From Streptomyces pseudovenezuelae (lineage in GTDB: Bacteria > Actinomycetota > Actinomycetes > Streptomycetales > Streptomycetaceae), in the NCBI RefSeq assembly GCF_029892565.1, contig NZ_JARXVH010000004.1:744001-808000 (forward strand): a stretch of DNA of 64,000 nucleotides, written 5' to 3'. Within the stretch, counting starts at the first letter, position 1; each line of letters opens with the position of its first letter. Below are positions 43,091 to 51,324 of this stretch, in pieces. The position numbers were made by a program, and so were the translations under genes. The notes beneath the pieces are model-generated. The model worked only from the letters and a program-made list of their open reading frames with translations, did no database searches and was not told the DNA's origin.

Positions 43091-44103
43091 TCACTGCCCT
43101 TGGCAAGGGCGAGTGCATAACTCGCCCACCACTGGCCCGCCTTCGGGCCGCCCTTGCACTCTCCGTCCGACTCCCCCGGGCGCTTCACCCAGAGGTAGGC
43201 GTCCACCAAGTCGTCCGTCGTCTTCGTCGTCGGTGTCTCGCCCAGGGCCCGGCCCGGCGGGTTGCACCAGCGTTCGTCCTCGTCGCCGCCCGTGTAGGGG
43301 CCGTTGCCGTTGCGGCTGGTGTCGATGACGAAGGGCTTGTCGCCCACCTTGGCGGAGAGCTGCTTGCCGTAGGCGATGGAGTCCTTGGTGGAGTAGAAGT
43401 TGGAGACGTTGACCGCGAAGCCGTCGGCCTGGTCCACGCCCGCCCACTGGAGGGACTCGAAGATCTGGTCGGGGTGGCCCCAGCCCGCGTTGCCCGCGTC
43501 CAGGTACACCTTCGTGGACTTCAGGGACTTGAGCTTGGTGATGGCGCCCTTGAGGAGGTCGTAGCGCTCCTCGTGGAACTCCTCCGGGGTGCAGCCGTCG
43601 ACCAGGTGCAGCAGGGCGTCCGGCTCCAGGACGACCGTCGCCGGGCGGTCCCCGATGCCCGCGGCGACCCCGTCGATCCAGTCCCGGTAGGCGTCGCCGT
43701 CGGCGGCGCCGCCCTGTGAGTACTGGCCGCAGTCGCGGTGCGGGATGTTGTAGAGGACCAGAAGCGCGGTGCGGCCGGCCTTGTCGGCGGCCTCCGTGAA
43801 GCCCTGGGCCTCCTGCTTCGGGTTCTCCGGGCCGATCCACTCACCGGTCGGCTGCTCGGCGATCTTGCGGATCTGCTCGGCGTCCGTGTCCTTCCCCGAC
43901 TTCGCGTAGGCGGCCACCTGCTGGGCCGCGTTGCCGTCGGGGTTGACCCAGAACGGGTCGCTCTCCTTGGGCTGTTGAGTGATGGTCGCGCCGGCGTCGT
44001 CCTGCCCGCCGCCGTCCGATGAGGAGGAACATCCCGCGATGATCAGTGCCGCCCCCAGCACTGTCGCGGAAGCCCTCACTCCGGCCCCCCTGCTGCCGTA
44101 CAT
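43087..44103 (-). CDS. cslZ: GH6 endoglucanase lipoprotein
   Basis: A 338-residue exported protein. The lipobox is LIIAGC, so it is anchored to the membrane. The GH6 fold shows the catalytic Asp in ATVVLEPDAL, LDAGNAGW, and NVSNFYST. It would cut beta-1,4-glucan, matching a role in trimming the CslA/GlxA product. AAGGGGGAG lies 4 bp before the ATG at 44103. Here it is convergent with glxA rather than downstream on the same strand. Confidence 0.88.
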   Translation of the reverse strand: MYGSRGAGVRASATVLGAALIIAGCSSSSDGGGQDDAGATITQQPKESDPFWVNPDGNAAQQVAAYAKSGKDTDAEQIRKIAEQPTGEWIGPENPKQEAQGFTEAADKAGRTALLVLYNIPHRDCGQYSQGGAADGDAYRDWIDGVAAGIGDRPATVVLEPDALLHLVDGCTPEEFHEERYDLLKGAITKLKSLKSTKVYLDAGNAGWGHPDQIFESLQWAGVDQADGFAVNVSNFYSTKDSIAYGKQLSAKVGDKPFVIDTSRNGNGPYTGGDEDERWCNPPGRALGETPTTKTTDDLVDAYLWVKRPGESDGECKGGPKAGQWWASYALALAKGSE

Positions 44104-44262
44104 CCAACTCCCCCTTGGGTGCACCGTTCCAAGTCTCAATCCTGACATACGGGCCGCCTCGGCCACGAGATCGCCCGAGCCTTGTCGGGGAGCTGTTACA
44201 GCACCCGTGGTGGGGTAGTCGTGCAATGGGGGCGGACGTTCAGGGAAAGGGAGTGCGCGGTC

Positions 44263-45060
44263 ATGCACGACACCACCCGGGAACTCCGGCTGGCGGCGGC
44301 GCTCGTGGAGGCCGCGGACACGCTCACCGAGGACTTCGAGGCGACGGTCCATCTGCGGCGGGTCGCGGACCACTGCGTGGAGCTGCTGGCCGCGCGGGCG
44401 GCCGGGATCATGTTCGTCGACGGGGAGCGGGCGGTGGCGCTGGCGGGCAGCAGCGGGGCCCGGGAGGTCGCGCTCGACCTGCTGCGGGCCCAGTCCGACG
44501 GCGGGCCCTGCCTGGAGAGCTACGGCTCGGGGCGGCCGGTCGCGCCGGTCTCCGTGCGGGCGGCGCATGCAGAGGCCCGCTGGCCCGCCTTCACCGGCGC
44601 CGCGCTCGGCCACGGCATCACGACCACGTTCGCGGTACCGCTGCGCCGGCACGGGACGGCGCTCGGCGCGCTCAACGTGTTCGCGGCGGACGGGGACGAC
44701 AGGGGCGACGGGGGCGAGGGCGTGTCGGCCGGCTGGGGGCCGGAGCTGTCGGTCGCGCAGGCGCTCGCCGACGCCGTGGCCGTCGGGCTGGCCAACCACC
44801 GCGGGTACACGCAATACCGCACGTTGTCGGCGCAGTTGCAGGAGGCGCTGTCCAGCCGGGTCCGGATCGAGCAGGCCAAGGGGATGCTCGCCGAGCGCTG
44901 GAGCACCGGGACCGTGGAAGCGTTCACGGCGCTGCGGCGGTACGCGCGGTGCCGGCGGCTGCCGCTGGACCAGGTCGCGAGCGGGGTCGTCGACGGAGTG
45001 GTGGACGACGCGGAGCTGCGCGCGAAGGCCCGGGGCCCGTCCGGGCGGGGGCGGTTGTAG
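44263..45060 (+). CDS. GAF-ANTAR domain RNA-binding regulator
   Basis: A 265-residue soluble protein. A GAF sensor domain covers about residues 20-165 (FVDGERAVALAGSSG, FAVPLRRHGTALGALNVF), followed by an ANTAR RNA-binding domain (SSRVRIEQAKGMLAERW, about 195-250). ANTAR proteins act as antiterminators on paired hairpins. The ATG at 44263 follows GGGAAAGGGAG. It stands alone, divergent from cslZ; no target hairpin pair was identified. Confidence 0.86.
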   Translation: MHDTTRELRLAAALVEAADTLTEDFEATVHLRRVADHCVELLAARAAGIMFVDGERAVALAGSSGAREVALDLLRAQSDGGPCLESYGSGRPVAPVSVRAAHAEARWPAFTGAALGHGITTTFAVPLRRHGTALGALNVFAADGDDRGDGGEGVSAGWGPELSVAQALADAVAVGLANHRGYTQYRTLSAQLQEALSSRVRIEQAKGMLAERWSTGTVEAFTALRRYARCRRLPLDQVASGVVDGVVDDAELRAKARGPSGRGRL

Positions 45061-45246
45061 AAGCTCGTACCACCTGCGTGGATGACCGAGAGCCACCGGT
45101 GGGCGACTTGGCGTCGAATCGCCTCTAGGCCCAGGCGCTCATCCGTTCTAGAGTCTTCTCAGACGGCCCCAGCCCCCGGTCGGTCCAAGCCTCCCGCGGC
45201 GTCGCCGGGCTACTCCCGCAGCCCGTGCGCACGCGGTCGAGGACCA

Positions 45247-45291
45247 GCCCGGTCGACGGCTTTTTCGGGGGGAGCGGGTCGTCGACCGGGC
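45247..45291. repeat. 11-bp inverted repeat with long loop
   Basis: GCCCGGTCGAC at 45247-45257 and its complement at 45281-45291 flank a 23-nt loop containing TTTTT. It lies between the convergent ANTAR and sortase F genes and may be a terminator. Confidence 0.55.
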
Positions 45292-45322
45292 CAGGTGCTT
45301 CCAGAGGCCGGGGCCGGTGCCT

Positions 45323-45988
45323 TCAGAGACCGGTCCCGGTGAGATACGCGGAGACGATCACGTTGGCCGTGTAGCTGCGGCTGGTCCGGTCGAAGGTGCC
45401 GCCGCAGGTGATCAGTCGTAGCTCGGCGCGGCCCGACTCCCGCTGTCCGTAGGCCTGTTGGGCGTCGAAGCCGGTCCGGTTCAGCACCTGTACGTCGTCG
45501 ACGGTGAACTCGGCGACCTTGCCGTCGGCGCGGATCACCCGGATCGTCTCGCCGGGCTTGAGGGCGCTGAGCTTGTAGAAGACGGCGGGCCGGGTCTCCG
45601 TGTCGACGTGTCCCACCAGCAGCGCGGCCCCCTTGGCGCCGGGTGCCGCCCCGGCCGCGTACCAGCCGACGACGCCCGCCTGGTCGAAGGGCGGCGGATC
45701 GATCGCGCCCTGTCCGTCGAGGCCGCGGGCCACGACCGGTGCCTGCACACCGAGTTCGGGGATGTCCACGCGCTGCGGCAGGGCGTCGCCCAACGGGCTT
45801 GCCGGGGGCGGCAGTTCGACCTCCGGCGGCCGTCCGACGGCGGCCATGTCGCCGGTGGTCGGCGCGGATATCCCCTGGCGTATGTCGGTGACCTGCCGTC
45901 CCCACAGCCACAGCCCGAGGAGCAGCATCGCCCAGGCGACGCCCATCAGGAGGCGCCCCGAGCCGGAGGAACGCTCGTGGTCGGACAT
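45323..45988 (-). CDS. Class F sortase
   Basis: A 221-residue membrane-anchored transpeptidase (transmembrane about 13-30). Catalytic residues H127 (LLVGHVDT), C195 (RLITCGGTFD) and R204 are present, and the C-terminal block matches class F sortases. It would link a surface protein to the cell wall. It follows the exported protein 45991-46539 with a 2-bp gap, so the pair is an operon. Confidence 0.88.
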   Translation of the reverse strand: MSDHERSSGSGRLLMGVAWAMLLLGLWLWGRQVTDIRQGISAPTTGDMAAVGRPPEVELPPPASPLGDALPQRVDIPELGVQAPVVARGLDGQGAIDPPPFDQAGVVGWYAAGAAPGAKGAALLVGHVDTETRPAVFYKLSALKPGETIRVIRADGKVAEFTVDDVQVLNRTGFDAQQAYGQRESGRAELRLITCGGTFDRTSRSYTANVIVSAYLTGTGL

Positions 45989-45990
45989 GG

Positions 45991-46539
45991 TCAGCCCGTT
46001 CCGCGGCTCCGGCGGGCGCCGAGCAGCGCCACGGCCGCGACGGCGATGCCGGCCAGTACCAGCCCGGTCACCGCCTGCGCCGTACCGGGCCCGGCGGCAC
46101 GGGCGTCCACCGCGGCGAGGTGCGCGGTACCGCCACCGCCCGCGTGGACGGGGGCGACGGGGGACGCGGGCGCGGTGGGCACCTGCGACGGGTGCGACTG
46201 CGACCGCGCCACGACGGTGATCTTGCCCTTCACCCGGAAGTCGGCGCAGGTGATCTTGACGTCGTAGGAGCCGGGCCGCACCGAGGAGGCGATCCGGGTG
46301 TCGCCGGCCAGGGTGCCGTCGGCGCCGGCCAGTCTGGCGTCCGCGACGAACGCGGCCGAGACGGCGGTGGCCGTCTTGCCGGAGCAGCCGGTGACCCGCA
46401 GCGCGACGTCGGCGCCCGGCGCGGGGGACGACGGGATCACCGAGACGTCACCGCCGTCCGCCGCGTACGCGTGGGCCGCCGGGAAGAGGGCGGCGCCGGC
46501 CAGGAATCCCGTACAGAGAGTGAGACGAAGTGAACCCAT
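45991..46539 (-). CDS. Exported protein paired with class F sortase
   Basis: A 182-residue protein with a signal peptide (1-27, ending AYAA), an immunoglobulin-like region with two Cys (VTGCSGKTAT, VKITCADF), a Pro/Ala linker and a C-terminal transmembrane helix followed by Arg (VALLGARRSR). This is the layout of a wall- or membrane-anchored surface protein, but no clear LPxTG motif is visible. The GGAGG ribosome binding site is in a 6-bp hairpin (46548-46563). Cotranscribed with the sortase. Confidence 0.8.
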   Translation of the reverse strand: MGSLRLTLCTGFLAGAALFPAAHAYAADGGDVSVIPSSPAPGADVALRVTGCSGKTATAVSAAFVADARLAGADGTLAGDTRIASSVRPGSYDVKITCADFRVKGKITVVARSQSHPSQVPTAPASPVAPVHAGGGGTAHLAAVDARAAGPGTAQAVTGLVLAGIAVAAVALLGARRSRGTG

Positions 46540-46547
46540 CGTGAAAC

Positions 46548-46563
46548 CTCCAGATACCTGGAG
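46548..46563 (-). promoter_or_regulatory. Small hairpin covering the ribosome binding site of 45991-46539
   Basis: CTCCAG and CTGGAG with a 4-nt loop. Read on the minus strand, the second arm includes the GGAGG used by the gene starting at 46539. It may reduce or regulate translation. Confidence 0.4.
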
Positions 46564-46673
46564 ACTCCCCCGCGGGCCCCGCCCCCGCATCCTCAGGAGG
46601 CTCTCGCTGCTCCGAACGGGTCGCTTTCGCCCCCGAAGGGGTTTCGGATCCGGTCGTGTCCTGTCAGTTCTCG

Positions 46674-47453
46674 TCAGATCCGGTCGACGAGGTCCGCGAT
46701 CGAGTCGACGACCTTGGACGGCCGGTACGGGAAGTCCTCGATCTGCTCCGGCCGGGTCAGGCCGGTGAGCACGAGGAAGGTCTGCATCCCGGCCTCCATG
46801 CCGGCCAGTACGTCGGTGTCCATGCGGTCGCCGATCATCGCGCTGGTCTCGGAGTGGGCGCCGATCGCGTTGAGCCCGGTGCGCATCATCAGCGGGTTGG
46901 GCTTGCCGGCGAAGTAGGGCTGCTTGCCGGTCGCCTTGGTGATCAGCGCGGCCACCGCGCCGGTCGCGGGCAGCGCGCCCTCGGCGGAGGGGCCGGTCTC
47001 GTCGGGGTTGGTGCAGATGAAACGGGCGCCGGCGTCGATCAGCCGTACCGCCTTGGTCATGGCCTCGAAGGAGTAGGTGCGGGTCTCGCCGAGGACGACG
47101 TAGTCCGGCTCGTGGTCGGTGAGGATGTACCCGATGTCGTGCAGGGCGGTGGTCAGGCCCGCCTCGCCGATCACGTACGCCGAGCCGCCCGGCCGCTGGT
47201 CGTCCAGGAACTGCGCGGTGGCCAGGGCCGAGGTCCAGATGGACTCGACCGGCACGTCCAGGCCCATCCGCCGCAGCCGGGCGTGCAGGTCGCGTGGGGT
47301 GTAGATCGAGTTGTTGGTGAGCACCAGGAAGGGCTTGCCGGACTCGCGCAGCTTCTTCAGGAAGGAGTCGGCGCCGGGGATCGGCACGCCCTCGTGGATG
47401 AGCACACCGTCCATGTCGGTGAGCCAGGACTCGATGGGCCTGCGGTCTGCCAT
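46674..47453 (-). CDS. HAD-IIA hydrolase, NagD-like
   Basis: A 259-residue cytoplasmic phosphatase. The nucleophile motif is WLTDMDGVLIHEG (DxD), motif II is VLTNNS, motif III Lys is in YFAGKPNPLMM, and motif IV is MIGDRMDTDV. The NagD group removes phosphate from nucleotides or sugars. An AGGAG precedes the ATG. It stands alone, between the sortase operon and the phosphonate genes. Confidence 0.9.
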   Translation of the reverse strand: MADRRPIESWLTDMDGVLIHEGVPIPGADSFLKKLRESGKPFLVLTNNSIYTPRDLHARLRRMGLDVPVESIWTSALATAQFLDDQRPGGSAYVIGEAGLTTALHDIGYILTDHEPDYVVLGETRTYSFEAMTKAVRLIDAGARFICTNPDETGPSAEGALPATGAVAALITKATGKQPYFAGKPNPLMMRTGLNAIGAHSETSAMIGDRMDTDVLAGMEAGMQTFLVLTGLTRPEQIEDFPYRPSKVVDSIADLVDRI

Positions 47454-47584
47454 GTGCGTGTCTCCTGGCGTTGCGTACGGGCGTGAGCTGAGGGCGCCGG
47501 AACCGCGCCGTGCCGACGCCCCCAGCCTAGGCCTTGCCGCACGTCGGGACGCTGTCCCGGCGACCCTGTCAGCCGCCGCCCTCG

Positions 47585-48475
47585 TCAGCTGCCGGTCGCG
47601 GACTTCCAGTCCTCGACGTACGACGTGAGGTTCTCGTCGATGTCGTTCCAGTCCGGCGAGAAGATCTCGACGCCGTCCGTCAGCTTGGTCAGCGCGACGG
47701 CGTTGGCGTCGACGGCCTTGACGTCCGTGCGGGTGCTGAAGCCGCCGCCGATCTCGCTGACCTGCTGCTGGGCCGTGCGGCTGAGCAGGTGGTCGAGGAG
47801 CTTCCTGCCGTTCTCGCTGTGCGGCGCCTTGGCGACGAGGCCGGCGGCGTAGGGCAGCGCGAACGTGGTCGGCTTGCCGCCCTGCTTCGCCGGGAACCAG
47901 ATGCCGAGGTCGGGCATGGTCTTGGACTGGGCGTGGTTCATCTGGACATCGCCGTTGGCGACCAGCAGTTCGCCCTTGTCGACCTTGGGCACGAGCTTGC
48001 CGGTGGAGGCGGACGGGCCGACGTTGTTGGACTGGAGGTCCTTCAGGTAGGCGAGGGCCGCGTCCTTGCCGCCGAAGTCGTGAATCGCCTTGATCAGTAC
48101 GGCGGTTCCGTCACCGACGACTCCGGGCGTGGAGTACTGGAGCTTGTTCTCGTACTTGCCGTCGAGCAGCTCGTCCCAGGTCGTCGGCGCCTGCTTCAGC
48201 TCCTTCTTGTTGTAGACGAAGGCGAAGTAGTTGTTGACGACGGAGGTCCACGTCCCGTCGGCGGCCTTGTCCGCGCCGCTGACCAGCTCGGCGCCCTTAG
48301 GCCGGTACTTCTGGAGCAGGCCCTTGCCGTCGGCCTGCTGGACGAACGGCGGGAGGGTGACCAGCACATCGGCCTGCGGGTTGCTCTTCTCCCGGACGGC
48401 GCGCTGCACCATCTCGCCGGAGCCGCCCTCCACGTACTCGACCGTGACGGAGTCGAAGCGGATGCCGCTGGTCAT
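47585..48475 (-). CDS. Aminophosphonate-type solute-binding protein lacking its N-terminus
   Basis: A 296-residue protein resembling 2-aminoethylphosphonate ABC-importer binding proteins (YVEGGSGEMVQRAV, DVLVTLPPF, GELLVANGDVQMNHAQ). The family starts with a lipoprotein signal and a strand of about 60 residues; these are missing, and the frame begins directly at MTSGIRFDSVTVEYV. The ATG overlaps the stop of the phosphonatase-like gene by 4 bp. Without a signal it should not be exported, and no permease or ATPase genes accompany it. It is probably a deletion product or a non-functional remnant. Confidence 0.8.
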   Translation of the reverse strand: MTSGIRFDSVTVEYVEGGSGEMVQRAVREKSNPQADVLVTLPPFVQQADGKGLLQKYRPKGAELVSGADKAADGTWTSVVNNYFAFVYNKKELKQAPTTWDELLDGKYENKLQYSTPGVVGDGTAVLIKAIHDFGGKDAALAYLKDLQSNNVGPSASTGKLVPKVDKGELLVANGDVQMNHAQSKTMPDLGIWFPAKQGGKPTTFALPYAAGLVAKAPHSENGRKLLDHLLSRTAQQQVSEIGGGFSTRTDVKAVDANAVALTKLTDGVEIFSPDWNDIDENLTSYVEDWKSATGS

Positions 48476-49173
48476 GCGAGGAGTCCGGGCAACTGCGCCA
48501 CGCCGTCCAGCACTTGGGTCGCCCCGGCCGCCCGCAGCGCGTCCGCGTCGTGCGCGCCGGTCAGCACACCGGCGACCACGCCCGCTCCCGCACGGACCCC
48601 GCTGAGCATGTCGTACGAGGTGTCGCCGACGACGGCGATCTGACGGACGTCATCGGCGGCCCCCGTCCGCAGGAACGCGCCGAGGACCATGTCGGGATAC
48701 GGCCGCCCCCGGCCCCCGGCGTCGGCGGGGCACAGCGTGAGGGGCACGAGGTCCTGCCAGCCGAGCGCGGCCAGGATCGCGTCCTGCGTGGTGCGCGCGA
48801 AGCCGGTCGTCAACACCACGGTCAGGCCCCGGGACTTGAGCGTCTCGATGGTCTCGCGGGCGCCGGGCAGGGCCGCGACCCGGCCACCGTCGACGAGTTG
48901 CGCGTACGCCGCTTCAAAGGCCTTGTTCGCTTCCCGCGCCTTCGCCTCCTCGCCGAACAGGTGCCGGAAGACGGAGATCTTGGACTCGCCCATGGTGGCG
49001 CGGACGTAGTCGATCATCTGGTCGGGGTCGGCGTCCAGGTGGTGGGCCGCCGCCGTGAAGGCCTGCTCGACGAGCCCGCCGTCGGCGACGGTGGTGCCGG
49101 CCATGTCGAGGACGACGAGACGGATGTCGTGCGTACGGATGTCATCGGTGATGTCGGTCATGTCGGGTGTCAC
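48472..49173 (-). CDS. Phosphonatase-like HAD hydrolase
   Basis: A 233-residue HAD enzyme. The nucleophile is D23 in LVVLDMAGTT (the DxAGT form typical of phosphonoacetaldehyde hydrolase), and the cap has MGESK with a Lys in the position used for Schiff-base chemistry. It would cleave a phosphono-aldehyde. The GTG at 49173 overlaps the previous stop (GTGA); an ATG at 49161 is an alternative. It is coupled to the FAD oxidoreductase upstream. Confidence 0.87.
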   Translation of the reverse strand: MTPDMTDITDDIRTHDIRLVVLDMAGTTVADGGLVEQAFTAAAHHLDADPDQMIDYVRATMGESKISVFRHLFGEEAKAREANKAFEAAYAQLVDGGRVAALPGARETIETLKSRGLTVVLTTGFARTTQDAILAALGWQDLVPLTLCPADAGGRGRPYPDMVLGAFLRTGAADDVRQIAVVGDTSYDMLSGVRAGAGVVAGVLTGAHDADALRAAGATQVLDGVAQLPGLLA

Positions 49174-50294
49174 CAGCCCAGTTCGTTCGCGGTCGTTTCG
49201 GCGATGGCGGGCGAGCAGGTCATGCCGCGGCCGCCGGGCCCGGTGACCAGCCACACCCCGTCGCGCACCCGCCGGCGGTGCACGACCCGGCCCGGGTCGG
49301 TGCACTGCGCGTACACCCCGGCCCAGCGGCGCCGGACCCTGGGGAGCGGGCGGCCGAGGAGGGATTCGACGACCTCGGCGAGGTGGTCGTAGGGGTCTTC
49401 GAGGGTGTCGAAGGCGAAGGGGTGCTCGTACTCGTGGGTGTCGCCGATGGTGAGGCCGCCGTCGGCGCGCTGGACCATCAGCAGTTGCATACGGTGCTCG
49501 GCGGCGGTCGGGGCCTGCGGGCGGCGGGCGTTGAGCTCGTCCAGGGCCGGTGAGGCGTAGGCCGGGTAGTAGCGGAAGCTGTCGGCGTCGGCGACCGAGG
49601 TGGTGAGCGGTTCGCCCAGTGGTTCGGTCTGCATCATCTGCAACCGCACGCGCCGCACGGGCAGTTCGGGCCCGGCGAGCTCCCGCACCAGGCCGCTGAG
49701 CCAGGCGCCGGTGCACAGCACCACCGCGTCGGCGGTGTGCACGTCGCCGTGGTCGTCGCGGACGGCACCGGGGCCGACCACCTCGCGGACCTCGCGACCG
49801 GGCAGGAAGGTGTAGTTCGGGGACTTCGACAGCTCGGCGCGCAGGGCGAGTTGGGCGGTACGGGGTTCGACGGCGGCGTCCCGCTCGCAGTACAGGGCGG
49901 CGTCGAACGCACCGCGCAGGGCGGGGTTGAGGGCGCGCGCCTCGCCGGGCGTGAGCAGCTTGTGACCCCGGGCGGCCGAGTCGGCCCGGGCCACGGCGGC
50001 CTCGGCGACGGCGAGTTCGCACGCACCGCGCAGCGGGGTCAGCGACCCGTTGGCCCGGAACCCGAGCCCGGGTATCCGCTCGCCGATCCCCTCCCACAAC
50101 TCCCGTGCGCGCAGGGCGGTTTCAAGTTCCTCCCCGCCCGCACGCCCGCTCACCCAGATCTGCCCGAAGTTGCGCAGCGAGGCGCCGCGGGCCTCGGCCT
50201 CGCGCTCGATCTGCACGACCTCGTGGCCACGTTCCACTGCCTGCCAGGCGTGCATGGTGCCCACCACGCCTGCTCCTACGACTGTCACTCTCAC
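49170..50294 (-). CDS. FAD-dependent oxidoreductase of the aminophosphonate pathway (TIGR03364-like)
   Basis: A 374-residue flavoenzyme. The FAD-binding start is VTVVGAGVVGTMHAWQAVERG, then IEREAEARGASLRNFGQ, and the C-terminal loop is TGPGGRGMTCSPA. This group is linked to phosphonatase-like genes and thought to deaminate an aminophosphonate oxidatively, giving the phosphono-aldehyde for the next enzyme. The GTG at 50294 has AGGAG 10 bp upstream; GTG 50303 is possible. It is the first gene of the operon, downstream of candidate operators. Confidence 0.87.
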   Translation of the reverse strand: MRVTVVGAGVVGTMHAWQAVERGHEVVQIEREAEARGASLRNFGQIWVSGRAGGEELETALRARELWEGIGERIPGLGFRANGSLTPLRGACELAVAEAAVARADSAARGHKLLTPGEARALNPALRGAFDAALYCERDAAVEPRTAQLALRAELSKSPNYTFLPGREVREVVGPGAVRDDHGDVHTADAVVLCTGAWLSGLVRELAGPELPVRRVRLQMMQTEPLGEPLTTSVADADSFRYYPAYASPALDELNARRPQAPTAAEHRMQLLMVQRADGGLTIGDTHEYEHPFAFDTLEDPYDHLAEVVESLLGRPLPRVRRRWAGVYAQCTDPGRVVHRRRVRDGVWLVTGPGGRGMTCSPAIAETTANELGW

Positions 50295-50370
50295 GTCGGT
50301 CACGCTCCTCGCGCACGGGGAACCGGAAGGGTCCGGCTGACAACGAGAGCCTGAACGAGCCATCACATTT

Positions 50371-50399
50371 GGGCTAGACCCGTTATCAATTCGTGATAA
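50371..50399. promoter_or_regulatory. Candidate GntR operators upstream of the phosphonate operon
   Basis: GGGCTAGACCC (50371-50381) is an imperfect palindrome close to GGTCTAGACC, and TTATCA-ATTCG-TGATAA (50383-50399) is a perfect 6-bp inverted repeat. Both lie just upstream of the FAD oxidoreductase start and next to the convergent end of the GntR gene. Confidence 0.5.
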
Positions 50400-50445
50400 T
50401 CGACGGAGTGATGACGGGCGAGGGGGTGATGGTGAGGGGTTGGCT

Positions 50446-51201
50446 TCAGCCGCGCAGGTGGGTGGTGAAGGAGAACCGGTCCCCCCGGTACAGCGACCGC
50501 ACCCGCTCCAGCGGGCGGCCCTCGGTGTCCCGCGAGACCCGGTGGATCAGCAGCATCGGAAGGGCCGGCGGGGTGCCGACGAGGAGGGCCTCGCGGGGGG
50601 TGGCCAGCACGGTCTCGATGCGTTCGTCGGCGTCGCCGAAGCCGATGCCGCGCTCGTGGAGGTAGCCGTAGAAAGAGGAGTCGGGCTCGAACTCCGTGTC
50701 CAGGTGCGGGAGTCGGGCGACGGAGACGTAGGTGCTCTCCAGGCCGACCCGTTCGTCGTCCGCGAGCAGCACGCGCTCCAGGTGCCAGACGGGTTCGCCG
50801 CGCTCCAGGCCGGTCTCGGCGGCGAGGGCGTCCGGGCAGGGGAAGCGGTCGAGGGTGACCAGGCTGCGGCCGGGGGTGCGGCCCTGTCGCCGTACGCCCT
50901 CCGTGTAGCTGGCGAGGGACAGCGGCTGGGCGAGCTTGGGCCCCGCGACGACCGTGCCGCGCCCTTGCCGGCGCAGTTTCCCCTCCAGCACGAGCTCGCG
51001 CAGCGCCTGCCGGACCGTCTCGCGGGCGACCCCGTACCGCTCCGACAGATCACGCTCGGTGGGGATGAGGCCGCCCTCCCCCAGCTCGCCGACGAGTCGG
51101 TCGATCTGCGCCTTCACCGCGTAGTACTTCGGGATCCGGCCGTGCTCCGGGATGCCGGAGCGGACGGGGGCGCCGGGAGCCTGGTCGTTCGGGTAGTCCA
51201 C
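50446..51201 (-). CDS. GntR/HutC-family regulator (UTRA domain)
   Basis: A 251-residue regulator. The winged helix is at about 20-90 (LIPTERDLSERYGVARETVRQALREL), then a UTRA effector domain (LAQPLSLASYTEGVRRQGR, VLATPREALLVG). I use GTG 51201 (VDYPNDQAPG), which matches the usual family start; an ATG at 51246 is the alternative. Position next to the phosphonate operon suggests control by an aminophosphonate or phosphorylated ligand. Confidence 0.86.
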   Translation of the reverse strand: MDYPNDQAPGAPVRSGIPEHGRIPKYYAVKAQIDRLVGELGEGGLIPTERDLSERYGVARETVRQALRELVLEGKLRRQGRGTVVAGPKLAQPLSLASYTEGVRRQGRTPGRSLVTLDRFPCPDALAAETGLERGEPVWHLERVLLADDERVGLESTYVSVARLPHLDTEFEPDSSFYGYLHERGIGFGDADERIETVLATPREALLVGTPPALPMLLIHRVSRDTEGRPLERVRSLYRGDRFSFTTHLRG

Positions 51202-51324
51202 GCGAGGATCGTCGCAGACGGGCGGCCCGACTTCAGCGGTGCCCATGCCACGCGGCCGGCTTCAGCAGCGCCTTCTTTGACTTGCGGCGGCCTTCAGCGG
51301 TCCCGCACGGCGTCCCGGCCGGCT

